Assembly (NCBI GenBank): GCA_018261615.1
Contig: JAGTSE010000033.1
Location: 1 to 50,123 of the forward strand
From: Pseudomonadota bacterium
GTDB lineage: Bacteria; Pseudomonadota; Gammaproteobacteria; Enterobacterales; Enterobacteriaceae
Direction of reading: 5' to 3'
DNA: 50,123 nucleotides
The notes under the pieces are model-generated. The model searched no databases. It saw only the letters and a list, made by a program, of their open reading frames with translations, and was not told where the DNA came from. Position numbers and translations under genes: made by a program. Shown in pieces: positions 1-8,437 of the stretch (the first letter of the stretch is position 1; the number at the start of each line of letters is the position of its first letter).

Positions 1-36
1 TGACAGGCCGGTGTGTTTGCCGTTGTGCCGTGTCAG

Positions 37-110
37 TGGAGGCGCATTATAGGGAGATAATTCCGGCTGACAAGCATAAAATTCAAAAAAATTATCGTTT
101 GATTACTTTC
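37..110 (-). promoter_or_regulatory. rRNA operon P1 promoter reading out of the left edge
   Basis: On the minus strand there is a -35 TTGTCA (68-73), a 16-bp spacer and a perfect -10 TATAAT (46-51). The GC-rich discriminator GCGCCTCC typical of stringently controlled rrn P1 promoters follows, putting the start near 37. AT-rich sequence upstream (about 76-110) fits an UP element. The sequence after the start matches the leader of enterobacterial rrn operons as I recall it. In E. coli rrnG lies just downstream of clpB, so an rRNA operon should begin beyond position 1. Confidence 0.88.
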
Positions 111-154
111 CAGGCAAAACGACCTCTGAATGGCAATTTTTGCCTAATTTTTAT

Positions 155-181
155 ACAAAAACGAGCCCCTGAGGGCTCGTT
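155..181 (-). terminator. clpB terminator
   Basis: Hairpin formed by ACGAGCC and GGCTCGT (161-180). On the minus strand it is followed by a T-run (forward A-run 156-160). It lies just after the clpB stop and before the rrn P1 promoter, so it separates the two transcription units. Confidence 0.8.
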
Positions 182-197
182 TTCTTTACTTTGTGAC

Positions 198-2771
198 TTA
201 CTGCACTGCCACAATACGATCGTCTTTTACAACAAGCTGCAGCGTTTTGCCTGGTATCAACTCACCAGACAGTATCTGCTGTGCCAGTGGGTTTTCGATC
301 TGCTGCTGGATAGCGCGTTTCAACGGACGCGCGCCATACACTGGATCGTAACCATTTGCGCTCAGCAGTTTTAGCGCTTCATCAGAGATTGTCACTGTAT
401 AGCCGCGCTCTTCCAGGCGTTTGTACAAACGCTGCAACTGGATCTGCGCAATAGAAGCAATATGTTTTTCACCCAGAGGATGGAAGACCACCACTTCATC
501 GATACGGTTGATAAACTCCGGACGGAAGTTCTGGCTCACCACTCCCAATACCAGTTCCTTCATATGCCCATAATCCAGCTCACCAAAACGTTCCTGGATC
601 AAATCGGAGCCGAGGTTGGAAGTCATGATCACGACAGTATTACGGAAATCCACCGTTCTGCCCTGTCCATCCGTCAGACGACCATCGTCAAGCACCTGCA
701 ACAGGATGTTGAATACATCCGGATGCGCTTTTTCCACTTCATCCAGCAGGATAACGGAATAGGGGCGGCGACGAACCGCTTCCGTTAAATAGCCACCTTC
801 TTCATAACCGACATATCCCGGAGGCGCCCCCACCAGCCGAGAAACGGAGTGTTTTTCCATAAACTCAGACATGTCGATACGCACCATTGCATCGTCGCTA
901 TCGAACATAAAGTTCGCCAGCGCTTTACACAGCTCGGTTTTCCCTACCCCGGTTGGCCCAAGGAACAGGAACGAACCGATCGGGCGATTTGGATCTGACA
1001 GACCCGCACGGCTACGGCGAATGGCGTTCGATACCGCTTCTACCGCTTCGTCCTGACCGATCACGCGATGATGCAGGTCATGCTCCATACGCAGCAGTTT
1101 TTCACGTTCACCTTCCATCATCCGCGACACCGGAATACCGGTCCAGCGCGCCAGCACTTCGGCGATCTCAATATCTGTCACGCGGTTACGCAACAGACGC
1201 ATAGTTTTGCCTTCAGCCTGGGTTGCCGCTTCCAGCTGTTTTTCCAGTTCAGGGATTTTCCCGTACTGCAATTCCGACATCCGTCCAAGATCGCCATTAC
1301 GCCGCGCCTGTTCTATCGCGATTTTCGCCTGTTCCAGTTCAGCCTTAATGGTCTGGGTGCCGGAGAGAGAAGCTTTCTCGGCTTTCCACTCTTCTTCTAA
1401 TGTCGAATATTGACGCTCTTTATCTTCCAGCTCTTCGTTAAGCATTTCGAGGCGTTTTTTACTCGCTTCGTCAGACTCTTTCATCAGTGCGCGCTGTTCC
1501 AGTTTGAGCTGGATAATGCGGCGATCGAGCCGATCAAGCTCTTCCGGTTTAGAGTCAATCTGCATACGAATACTGGATGCAGCTTCATCGATCAGGTCGA
1601 TAGCTTTATCCGGCAACTGGCGATCGGAAATATAGCGATGCGACAACGTTGCCGCCGCGACGATCGCCGGGTCGGTAATCTGCACATGGTGGTGCAGCTC
1701 ATAACGTTCTTTCAGGCCACGCAGAATCGCAATGGTATCTTCCACTGTCGGCTCAGCAACAAACACTTTCTGGAAACGACGCTCCAGCGCAGCGTCTTTC
1801 TCTATATACTGACGATACTCATCCAGCGTGGTGGCACCGACGCAGTGCAGTTCGCCACGCGCCAGCGCTGGCTTCAGCATATTACCCGCATCCATCGCGC
1901 CATCGGCTTTCCCGGCGCCAACCATAGTATGCAGCTCGTCGATAAACAGAATGACATTGCCTTCCTGCTTCGAGAGATCGTTAAGCACACCTTTCAGACG
2001 CTCTTCAAACTCGCCGCGGTATTTCGCCCCAGCCACCAGCGCGCCCATGTCCAGCGCCAGAACGCGCCGACCTTTAAGCCCTTCCGGCACTTCACCATTA
2101 ACAATGCGCTGCGCCAGCCCTTCAACGATAGCGGTTTTACCCACCCCCGGTTCACCAATTAGCACCGGGTTGTTTTTAGTCCGGCGTTGCAGTACCTGAA
2201 TGGTACGGCGGATCTCTTCGTCACGGCCGATAACCGGATCGAGCTTGCCTTGCTCGGCACGCTCGGTCAGATCGACGGTGAATTTCTTCAAGGCCTGACG
2301 TTGGTCTTCAGCCCCTTGATCATTCACGTTTTCACCCCCACGCATTTGTGCAATGGCCTGAGTCACATTCGCCGTAGTTGCGCCCGCGGATTTCAGTAAA
2401 TCGGTCAGCGTACCGCGAGACTCCAGTACCGCCAGAACGAAAAGTTCTGACGAAATAAAATTGTCACCCCGTTTTTGCGCCAGCTTGTCGCAAAGATTGA
2501 GCACCCGCACTAAATCCTGAGAAGGCTGCACGTCGCCGCCGGTGCCTTCCACCTGCGGTAAACGGCTTAATGCCTGTTCAACGGCTGTACGTAGCGCGCC
2601 AGCATTAACGCCAGCAGAGGTTAATAAAGGAAAAACCGAACCGCCTTCCTGCTTCAGCAAGGCACTCATTAAATGAAGAGGTTCGATAAATTGGTTGTCG
2701 TGCCCCAGTGCGAGCGATTGGGCATCGGCAAGAGCAAGCTGGAATTTATTGGTAAGACGATCCAGACGCAT
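198..2771 (-). CDS. clpB: ClpB, Hsp100 disaggregase
   Basis: 857 residues, the usual enterobacterial length. ClpB is a hexameric AAA+ chaperone that, with DnaK/DnaJ/GrpE, pulls polypeptides out of aggregates in the cytosol. Seen: N-terminal Clp domain (1-145), first Walker A GEPGVGKT (about 206-213), coiled-coil middle domain (about 410-525), and second Walker A GPTGVGKT (about 605-612). The ATG at 2771 is chosen because GGAGGAG sits just before it and it gives the family start MRLDRLTNK; an upstream in-frame codon at 2783 adds four residues with no ribosome site. Codon 149 is GTG (2327-2325) behind a GGGGGTG stretch, the known internal start for the short ClpB form. A sigma-32 promoter lies upstream, inside the spacer to pgeF. 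Confidence 0.97.
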   Translation of the reverse strand: MRLDRLTNKFQLALADAQSLALGHDNQFIEPLHLMSALLKQEGGSVFPLLTSAGVNAGALRTAVEQALSRLPQVEGTGGDVQPSQDLVRVLNLCDKLAQKRGDNFISSELFVLAVLESRGTLTDLLKSAGATTANVTQAIAQMRGGENVNDQGAEDQRQALKKFTVDLTERAEQGKLDPVIGRDEEIRRTIQVLQRRTKNNPVLIGEPGVGKTAIVEGLAQRIVNGEVPEGLKGRRVLALDMGALVAGAKYRGEFEERLKGVLNDLSKQEGNVILFIDELHTMVGAGKADGAMDAGNMLKPALARGELHCVGATTLDEYRQYIEKDAALERRFQKVFVAEPTVEDTIAILRGLKERYELHHHVQITDPAIVAAATLSHRYISDRQLPDKAIDLIDEAASSIRMQIDSKPEELDRLDRRIIQLKLEQRALMKESDEASKKRLEMLNEELEDKERQYSTLEEEWKAEKASLSGTQTIKAELEQAKIAIEQARRNGDLGRMSELQYGKIPELEKQLEAATQAEGKTMRLLRNRVTDIEIAEVLARWTGIPVSRMMEGEREKLLRMEHDLHHRVIGQDEAVEAVSNAIRRSRAGLSDPNRPIGSFLFLGPTGVGKTELCKALANFMFDSDDAMVRIDMSEFMEKHSVSRLVGAPPGYVGYEEGGYLTEAVRRRPYSVILLDEVEKAHPDVFNILLQVLDDGRLTDGQGRTVDFRNTVVIMTSNLGSDLIQERFGELDYGHMKELVLGVVSQNFRPEFINRIDEVVVFHPLGEKHIASIAQIQLQRLYKRLEERGYTVTISDEALKLLSANGYDPVYGARPLKRAIQQQIENPLAQQILSGELIPGKTLQLVVKDDRIVAVQ

Positions 2772-2809
2772 AACTCCTCCCATGATAGGTCAAAATTGCT
2801 ACTGGAGAT

Positions 2810-2838
2810 TAAATGAGGTCATCCCTCAATTATTCAAG
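2810..2838 (-). promoter_or_regulatory. sigma-32 heat-shock promoter of clpB
   Basis: On the minus strand CTTGAA (2838-2833) is followed after 14 bp by CCTCATTTA (2818-2810). This matches the sigma-32 consensus CTTGAA / CCCCATNT and lies about 40 bp before the clpB start. Confidence 0.85.
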
Positions 2839-2900
2839 GTGAATGACCTGAATTATGCAAAAGAAAGTATATGCGAACTGGATCGTCTTGATTCTTTAGG

Positions 2901-3632
2901 TTATATCAGCCAAATAAAACTTGCCATACGGCCGGTTATCTTGTCCCGGCGGTATGAGAAAAAATCATCCTTTTGGCTAAAGGTGCAATGCTCACCGCCA
3001 AATACCTGCTGAACACCCACCGACGTCAGACGCTGGCGCGCGAGCTGGTAGATATCAGCGAAATATTTCTCACCGTGCAAACGAAAAGCCCGATCGGCCT
3101 CCACATCATGCGCCATAAATGCCTCGCGCACTTCTGCGCCGACTTCAAATGCCTGCGGCCCAATCGACGGCCCTAACCAGGCGAGCAGGTTTTCCGGCTT
3201 GTCAGTAAAACAGGCAACCGTCTTTTCCAGCACGCCCGCACACAACCCGCGCCAACCGGCATGAGCAGCAGCGACTTCGGTTCCATCACGATTGCAAAAC
3301 AGCACCGGCAGACAGTCGGCAGTCATCACCGCGCAAACCGTACCGGGCGTGTTGCTGTATGACGCATCTGCCCGTTTAGAGGTATAAGACCCGCCATCAA
3401 GCAGCAGCACGTCAGTACCGTGTACCTGCTCAAGCCATATCGGCCTGGAAGGCAACCCTCCCTCGGCAAACATACGTTTGCGATTCTCTTCCACATGCTC
3501 AGCATCGTCACCACAGTGGGCACCGAGGTTTAGCGAGTGATATGGCGGCAAGCTCACTCCGCCGATACGGGTTGAACTGCATGACGCCACGCCTTTCGGC
3601 TGCGGCCAATCAGGGAGGATCAGTTTGGTCAT
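2901..3632 (-). CDS. pgeF: PgeF (YfiH), peptidoglycan editing factor / copper oxidoreductase family
   Basis: 243 residues, full length. The family (laccase domain DUF152) is reported to act on purine nucleosides and to keep L-Ser from replacing L-Ala in peptidoglycan stems. The metal-binding triad expected for the family is present: His71 (in EQVHGTD), Cys107 (in MTADCLP) and His124 (in AAHAGWRG). Its start overlaps the rluD stop by four bases (ATGA), so the two are translationally coupled. It ends about 60 bp before the clpB heat-shock promoter, and no terminator is obvious between them, so some readthrough into clpB is possible. Confidence 0.95.
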   Translation of the reverse strand: MTKLILPDWPQPKGVASCSSTRIGGVSLPPYHSLNLGAHCGDDAEHVEENRKRMFAEGGLPSRPIWLEQVHGTDVLLLDGGSYTSKRADASYSNTPGTVCAVMTADCLPVLFCNRDGTEVAAAHAGWRGLCAGVLEKTVACFTDKPENLLAWLGPSIGPQAFEVGAEVREAFMAHDVEADRAFRLHGEKYFADIYQLARQRLTSVGVQQVFGGEHCTFSQKDDFFSYRRDKITGRMASFIWLI

Positions 3633-4609
3633 AACCAGGCGATATCGTCCTTATGGGTTTCAAAATCCGCGCGCATAGCGGCAATCAAATCCACCATGTC
3701 CTGCGGAATAGGCGCGTGCCACTCCATTTCAATGCCGCTGATGGGGTGGTAAAGACGCAGCATTGTAGCGTGCAGAGCCTGACGATCAAACTTGCGCAGC
3801 ACATCGATAAATTCATCAGAAGCGCCTTTCGGCGGACGCGGACGGCCACCATAAAGCTGATCGCCAACCAGCGGATGAGTGATATGCGCCATATGCACGC
3901 GGATCTGGTGGGTACGGCCGGTTTCCAGACGCAGACGCAGACGCGTATGCACACGGAAGTGCTCCATGATGCGATAGTGCGTTACCGCCGGTTTACCCAT
4001 CGGGTGCACTGACATATGGGTACGCTTGGTCGGGTGCCGGCTGATAGGTTCTTCAACCGTACCACCTGACGTCATATGCCCAATCGCCACCGCTTCATAT
4101 TCACGCGTGATTTCGCGCAGCTGCAACGACTCGACCAGGCGAGTTTGCGCCGGGATTGTTTTCGCTACCACCATCAAGCCGGTGGTGTCTTTGTCCAGAC
4201 GGTGCACGATCCCCGCGCGTGGAACATCAACAATCGGCGGATAATAGTGCAGCAATGCATTCAACACCGTACCATCCGGGTTACCTGCGCCGGGATGAAC
4301 GACGAGGTCGCGCGGTTTATTGATCACGATAATGTCATCATCTTCGTAGACGATATTCAGTGGGATGTCCTGCGGTTCGAAGCGCGCTTCTTCTTCAATT
4401 TCCACATCAATAGTGATGCGTTCTCCACCCAACACTTTCTCTTTCGGCTTGTCGCAAATACTGTCATTGACCTGCACGTGCTGGTCGAGAATCCATTCTT
4501 TTATTCGCGAACGTGAATAATCCGGGAACAATTCGGCCAAAGCCTGATCTAAGCGTTGACCGAGTTGGTTTTCGGACACCGTTGCGGTGAGTTGTACTCG
4601 TTGTGCCAT
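3629..4609 (-). CDS. rluD: RluD, 23S rRNA pseudouridine synthase
   Basis: 326 residues. It makes pseudouridines at positions 1911, 1915 and 1917 in helix 69 of 23S rRNA, at the heart of the ribosomal subunit interface. Seen: an N-terminal S4-like RNA-binding domain (about 18-80) and the catalytic core with the RluA-family motif HRLDKDTTG, where Asp139 is the catalytic residue. It is divergent from bamD across a 131-bp spacer and forms an operon with pgeF through a four-base overlap. The length and motif spacing leave little doubt. Confidence 0.97.
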   Translation of the reverse strand: MAQRVQLTATVSENQLGQRLDQALAELFPDYSRSRIKEWILDQHVQVNDSICDKPKEKVLGGERITIDVEIEEEARFEPQDIPLNIVYEDDDIIVINKPRDLVVHPGAGNPDGTVLNALLHYYPPIVDVPRAGIVHRLDKDTTGLMVVAKTIPAQTRLVESLQLREITREYEAVAIGHMTSGGTVEEPISRHPTKRTHMSVHPMGKPAVTHYRIMEHFRVHTRLRLRLETGRTHQIRVHMAHITHPLVGDQLYGGRPRPPKGASDEFIDVLRKFDRQALHATMLRLYHPISGIEMEWHAPIPQDMVDLIAAMRADFETHKDDIAWL

Positions 4610-4740
4610 ATACAGCTTCTTCGTTAACGTTGGGTTTTACGGCTTCGCCGTATAATATAGTGTGCTATTGTAGCTGGTCTTAGTCGGGAGCAGGAATAAA
4701 GAATCTCCCGCATACACATTCTGAGGAAAGTCTAAACGTC
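4610..4740. promoter_or_regulatory. rluD / bamD divergent promoter region
   Basis: The 131-bp spacer carries a short hairpin TACGGC/GCCGTA (4638-4652) running into a perfect TATAAT (4651-4656), a likely plus-strand -10 for bamD. GAGGAAAG (4722-4729) is the bamD ribosome site. I see no clear binding site for a known regulator. Confidence 0.5.
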
Positions 4741-5478
4741 ATGACGCGCTTGAAATATCTGGTGGCAGCCGCCACGTTGAGTCTGGCTTTGGCGGGTTGC
4801 TCCGGTTCAAAGGAAGTGGTGCCTGATAATCCACCAAATGAAATCTACGCGACTGCCCAGCAAAAACTGCAAGACGGTAACTGGAAGGCGGCAATAACGC
4901 AACTAGAAGCACTGGATAATCGTTATCCGTTTGGTCCGTACTCACAGCAAGTGCAGTTGGATCTGATCTACGCCTACTACAAAAACGCCGATTTACCGTT
5001 GGCGCAAGCCGCGATTGACCGTTTTATTCGTCTGAACCCAACCCATCCGAACATTGATTATGTGATGTATATGCGTGGGCTGACCAACATGGCTCTGGAC
5101 GACAGCGCTCTGCAAGGGTTCTTTGGCGTGGATCGCAGCGATCGTGACCCGGCTCATGCGCGTGAGGCGTTCAATGACTTCAGTAAACTGGTACGTGGCT
5201 ATCCGCAGAGCCAGTACATCACTGACGCCACCAAGCGTCTGGTATTCCTGAAAGATCGTCTGTCGAAATATGAGCTGTCGGTGGTGAATTACTACACCGA
5301 TCGCGGTGCCTGGGTTGCTGTTGTCAACCGCGTAGAAGGCATGCTACGTGATTATCCGGATACGCAGGCGACGCGTGATGCGCTGCCGAAAATGGAGAAG
5401 GCCTACCGCGAGATGCAAATGAACGCGCAGGCAGACAAGGTTGCGAAAATTATCGCGGCCAACAGCAGCAATACATAA
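4741..5478 (+). CDS. bamD: BamD, outer-membrane assembly lipoprotein
   Basis: 245 residues. BamD is the essential lipoprotein of the BAM complex that, with BamA, folds beta-barrel proteins into the outer membrane. Seen: a lipoprotein signal peptide with lipobox LAGC (Cys20), then tetratricopeptide repeats recognisable from the YPFGPYSQQVQLDLIYAYY and GLTN stretches. The whole length matches the family. It is monocistronic: a rho-independent terminator follows at once. Another BAM lipoprotein, BamE, is encoded further right in this window. Confidence 0.97.
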   Translation: MTRLKYLVAAATLSLALAGCSGSKEVVPDNPPNEIYATAQQKLQDGNWKAAITQLEALDNRYPFGPYSQQVQLDLIYAYYKNADLPLAQAAIDRFIRLNPTHPNIDYVMYMRGLTNMALDDSALQGFFGVDRSDRDPAHAREAFNDFSKLVRGYPQSQYITDATKRLVFLKDRLSKYELSVVNYYTDRGAWVAVVNRVEGMLRDYPDTQATRDALPKMEKAYREMQMNAQADKVAKIIAANSSNT

Positions 5479-5491
5479 ATCTCTGAAACAC

Positions 5492-5524
5492 AAAACGGCA
5501 GCCAGTGGTTGCCGTTTTTTTTAT
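5492..5524 (+). terminator. bamD terminator
   Basis: Stem AAACGGCA / TGCCGTTT with a 9-nt loop, followed by a run of Ts. It begins 14 bp after the bamD stop. Confidence 0.85.
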
Positions 5525-5666
5525 TCATTTCACCAATAGCTGAAGCGGTTTAGCCGCAATGCATCCTATCAACTATGACTGTTAATGAAGAGTTCCACAA
5601 GGTAATTTTCCCCTCTTCCTGTCCTGCCTCACAAAACCTTCCCTTTGACAAAAACCGACAAAATAG

Positions 5667-5715
5667 TGTGATTTAAATCACGCTTTTTGACATTAGGCGC
5701 GGTATGCTGAAATCA
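5667..5715 (+). promoter_or_regulatory. raiA promoter with a CRP site
   Basis: TGTGA-TTTAAA-TCACG (5667-5682) is a near-consensus CRP-cAMP site. A -10 like TATGCT (5703-5708) puts the start near 5715, so the CRP site is centred at about -41, the class II activator position. This fits stationary-phase or carbon-starvation expression of a ribosome hibernation factor. The site and spacing are seen; regulation is inferred. Confidence 0.65.
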
Positions 5716-5744
5716 CCCAGACGGAAAGACAAGAGGTAAAATTT

Positions 5745-6083
5745 ATGACAATGAACATTACCAGTAAACAAATGGAAATTACTCCGGCAATCCGCCAGCA
5801 TGTCGCAGACCGTCTCGCCAAACTGGATAAATGGCAAACACATCTGATTAATCCACATATCATTCTCTCCAAAGAGCCGCAGGGCTTTATCGCTGATGCC
5901 ACGATCAACACACCGAATGGACATCTGGTGGCCAGCGCACGGCATGAAGATATGTACACTGCTATCAACGAATTGATTAACAAGCTGGAACGGCAGCTCA
6001 ATAAAGTGCAGCACAAAGGTGAAGCACGTCGCGCCGCAACATCGGTGAAAGACACAAGCTTCGTTGAGGAAGAAGAAGAGTAG
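5745..6083 (+). CDS. raiA: RaiA (pY, YfiA), ribosome-associated inhibitor
   Basis: 112 residues. RaiA binds the 30S decoding site in cold or stationary phase, blocks translation and stabilises 70S monomers. Seen: the conserved MTMNITSKQMEITPAIR start, the beta-alpha-beta-beta-beta-alpha fold of the S30AE family and an acidic tail ending in EEEEE. GAGG (5733-5736) precedes the start. It is flanked by its own CRP-type promoter and its own terminator, so it forms a single-gene unit. Confidence 0.96.
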   Translation: MTMNITSKQMEITPAIRQHVADRLAKLDKWQTHLINPHIILSKEPQGFIADATINTPNGHLVASARHEDMYTAINELINKLERQLNKVQHKGEARRAATSVKDTSFVEEEEE

Positions 6084-6105
6084 TCTCTATATTGAGTTCA
6101 TATCC

Positions 6106-6130
6106 AACGCGCCTGCGGGCGCGTTTTTTA
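6106..6130 (+). terminator. raiA terminator
   Basis: Perfect 8-bp stem AACGCGCC / GGCGCGTT with a four-base loop, followed by six Ts. The T-run abuts the -35 of the phe operon. Confidence 0.9.
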
Positions 6131-6160
6131 TTGACAGAGCGAAAACAGTACGGGTACTGT
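6131..6160 (+). promoter_or_regulatory. pheLA promoter
   Basis: TTGACA (6131-6136) and TACTGT (6155-6160), 18 bp apart, lie just before the leader peptide gene. This is the position of the phe operon promoter in E. coli. Confidence 0.7.
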
Positions 6161-6186
6161 ACTTCGGTCGCTCAAAGGAAATTTAC

Positions 6187-6237
6187 ATGAAACATGTGCC
6201 GTTCTTCTTCGCATTCTTTTTTACCTTCCCCAATTAG
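6187..6237 (+). CDS. pheL: PheL, phe operon leader peptide
   Basis: 16 residues, of which seven are Phe (MKHVPFFFAFFFTFPN). Translation of the Phe codons senses charged tRNA-Phe: stalling allows an antiterminator, while smooth translation allows the attenuator at 6284-6312. The E. coli peptide is 15 residues; here an extra Asn codon precedes the TAG stop. It is followed by pheA after the attenuator. Confidence 0.95.
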   Translation: MKHVPFFFAFFFTFPN

Positions 6238-6283
6238 GGAGGCGATTCGTTTTGTGATAAAGAATGCGAAGACGAACAATAAG

Positions 6284-6312
6284 GCCTCCCACTCCGGGAG
6301 GCTTTTTTTTTT
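6284..6312 (+). terminator. pheA attenuator
   Basis: Stem GCCTCCC (6284-6290) / GGGAGGC (6296-6302) followed by ten Ts (6303-6312), 46 bp after the pheL stop. This is the transcription attenuator that gates pheA expression by phenylalanine supply. Confidence 0.93.
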
Positions 6313-6331
6313 AATAATAAAAGGCAACAAC

Positions 6332-7492
6332 ATGACGGCTGAAAACCCCTTACTGGATTTACGCGTAAAGATCAGTGCACTGGATGAGCAGTTGCTGACC
6401 CTGCTAGCCGAGCGCCGCCAGCTCTCCGTTGAGGTCGGCAAAGCCAAGCTCGACTCACACCGCCCGGTGCGCGATATCGACCGCGAGCGAGATTTACTGG
6501 AGCGCCTGATCCAACTGGGCAAAGCGCATCACCTCGATGCCCATTACATCACCCGCCTGTTCCAACTGATCATTGAAGATTCCGTCCTGACTCAGCAAGC
6601 CCTGCTCCAGCAGCACCTCAACAAGATCGATCCACACTCAGCGCGCATCGCTTTTCTGGGGCCAAAAGGCTCTTATTCGCACCTCGCGGCGCGCCAGTAT
6701 GCTGCTCGTCATTTTGAGCAATTTATCGAGAGCGGTTGCCTTAAGTTTCACGATATTTTTAACCAGGTCGAAACCGGCCTGGCGGATTACGCCGTGGTGC
6801 CGCTGGAAAATACCAGTTCCGGCGCTATCAACGACGTGTACGATTTACTTCAGCACACCAGCTTGTCGATTGTTGGTGAGCTGACGGTGCCGATCGATCA
6901 CTGTGTGCTGGTTTCTGGCTCAACGGATCTGGAGCAGATCCAGACCATTTACAGCCACCCGCAACCTTTCCAGCAGTGCAGCCAATTCCTGAACCGCTAC
7001 CCACAGTGGAAAATCGAATATTGCGAAAGCACCTCGGCGGCGATGGAAAAAGTAGCACAGGCGAAATCAACGCATGTTGCTGCACTGGGCAGCGAAGCGG
7101 GCAGCGCACTGTATGGTTTACAGGTGCTGGAGCGTAACCTGGCGAACCAGACGCAGAATATCACCCGCTTTATCGTACTGGCGCGTAAAGCCATTGATGT
7201 ATCAGAGCAGGTTCCGGCGAAAACCACGCTACTGATGGCGACAGGCCAACAGGCCGGTGCGCTGGTTGAAGCGCTACTGGTGCTGCGCAATCATAATCTG
7301 ATAATGACCAAACTGGAGTCGCGCCCAATCCACGGTAATCCATGGGAAGAGATGTTCTACCTTGATGTGCAGGCCAATCTCCACTCAGCAGAAATGCAAA
7401 AAGCGCTGCGCGAACTGAGCGATATCACCCGTTCGCTGAAAGTGCTTGGCTGCTATCCCAGCGAAAACGTGGTGCCGGTCGATCCGGTTTAG
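6332..7492 (+). CDS. pheA: PheA, bifunctional chorismate mutase / prephenate dehydratase
   Basis: 386 residues, the E. coli length. It converts chorismate to prephenate and then phenylpyruvate, the committed phenylalanine branch. Seen: AroQ chorismate mutase (about 1-100, LRVKISALDEQLLTLLAERR), prephenate dehydratase (about 105-285, GPKGSYSHLAA near its start), and an ACT regulatory domain with GALV and ESRP, the Phe feedback-binding motifs. The ATG at 6332 lies after the attenuator. No terminator follows: its stop overlaps the convergent stop of the next gene by four bases. Confidence 0.97.
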   Translation: MTAENPLLDLRVKISALDEQLLTLLAERRQLSVEVGKAKLDSHRPVRDIDRERDLLERLIQLGKAHHLDAHYITRLFQLIIEDSVLTQQALLQQHLNKIDPHSARIAFLGPKGSYSHLAARQYAARHFEQFIESGCLKFHDIFNQVETGLADYAVVPLENTSSGAINDVYDLLQHTSLSIVGELTVPIDHCVLVSGSTDLEQIQTIYSHPQPFQQCSQFLNRYPQWKIEYCESTSAAMEKVAQAKSTHVAALGSEAGSALYGLQVLERNLANQTQNITRFIVLARKAIDVSEQVPAKTTLLMATGQQAGALVEALLVLRNHNLIMTKLESRPIHGNPWEEMFYLDVQANLHSAEMQKALRELSDITRSLKVLGCYPSENVVPVDPV

Positions 7493-8361
7493 CACTCTTT
7501 GAACAGCGGTTTCTTCATCCCTGCCACATTCACCGGCAGGGTGAAGATAGCGCCAGAAAGAGGATACCTTGCCAGTTCTTCTTCCTCCATATTTTCCCGC
7601 GTAGTAGTAATAAACAGCGTTTTCATGTCATCGCCGCCAAAGCAGACCATCGTCGGGCAACGTACCGGTAAACGGTACTCCGCAAGCTGTTCGCCCTGCA
7701 GTGAGAAGCGTGCCACGCGCCAGCCATCAAACATCGCGCTCCAGTAGCAACCTTCAACATCCACCGCCGCACCATCCGGGATACCTTCCCCGGCAGTAAA
7801 CCGGCGGAACACTTCCCGACGCCCCGGTTCCCCCTTCTCATCCAGCGGCGTACGATAAATCACACCGTTAGGCGTATCGGAGGTAAACATCCATTGCTGA
7901 TCCAGGCTGAATGCCAGACCATTCGCCCCGTGAATATCGCACTGCACCACTTTCGGCGTCAGATCGTTATCCACCCGCAATAGCAAAGCGCCGTTGTAAT
8001 CGCCCGGCCCCCAGAACGTCCCGGCGTAAAAGCGTCCCCGGTGATCTGTGCCGCCATCGTTAAAGCGCGCCAGTTGCGGATTCGATGGGTTGTCGCACAC
8101 TTTTTGTCGCAGCAGGCCGCGCGGATCCGTCAGCCAGATTGCATTACGCATTGCCACGATAAAGCCGCCTTTCTCGCGCAGCGCAAAACAGCCGACCTCT
8201 TCCGGAAAGGAGAGCACCCGGTGTTCACCAGATGCCAGATGGTAACGATGAATTTCACCTTCCAGAATATCCGCCCAGTAAAGCGCCTGTTCTGCTTCGC
8301 TCCAGGTCGGGCATTCCGGCAGATGACCAGTATAATCAAACAGCTTCTGTAACTCCGCCAT
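7489..8361 (-). CDS. SMP-30/gluconolactonase family (LRE-like) sugar lactone hydrolase
   Basis: 290 residues. The SMP-30/Gluconolactonase/LRE-like family are six-bladed beta-propellers that use one divalent metal to open sugar lactones. Seen: the N-terminal PECPTW motif with the metal-ligand Glu (residue 16), the GANGLAFS segment with the expected Asn, and IPDGAAVD with the expected Asp. No signal peptide, so probably cytosolic. Substrate unknown. It is absent from this spot in E. coli, where pheA and tyrA are direct convergent neighbours. It lies downstream of tyrA on the same strand but behind a terminator, and its TAA overlaps the pheA TAG region. Confidence 0.85.
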   Translation of the reverse strand: MAELQKLFDYTGHLPECPTWSEAEQALYWADILEGEIHRYHLASGEHRVLSFPEEVGCFALREKGGFIVAMRNAIWLTDPRGLLRQKVCDNPSNPQLARFNDGGTDHRGRFYAGTFWGPGDYNGALLLRVDNDLTPKVVQCDIHGANGLAFSLDQQWMFTSDTPNGVIYRTPLDEKGEPGRREVFRRFTAGEGIPDGAAVDVEGCYWSAMFDGWRVARFSLQGEQLAEYRLPVRCPTMVCFGGDDMKTLFITTTRENMEEEELARYPLSGAIFTLPVNVAGMKKPLFKEC

Positions 8362-8377
8362 TGCGCGTCCCTTAAAT

Positions 8378-8408
8378 GAAAAAAGCCAGCGGTAACCACT
8401 GGCTTTTC
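8378..8408 (-). terminator. tyrA terminator
   Basis: Stem AGCCAG (8384-8389) / CTGGCT (8399-8404) with a T-run on the minus strand (forward A-run 8379-8384). It closes the aroF-tyrA operon upstream of the SMP-30 gene. Confidence 0.8.
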
Positions 8409-8437
8409 AGTATAAACGGCTTTTCTTTTATTGGCGG

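Noticed and set aside
1410..2162. 250-residue plus-strand frame inside clpB
   Set aside because: Shadow of the clpB coding strand; no ribosome site and no family resemblance.
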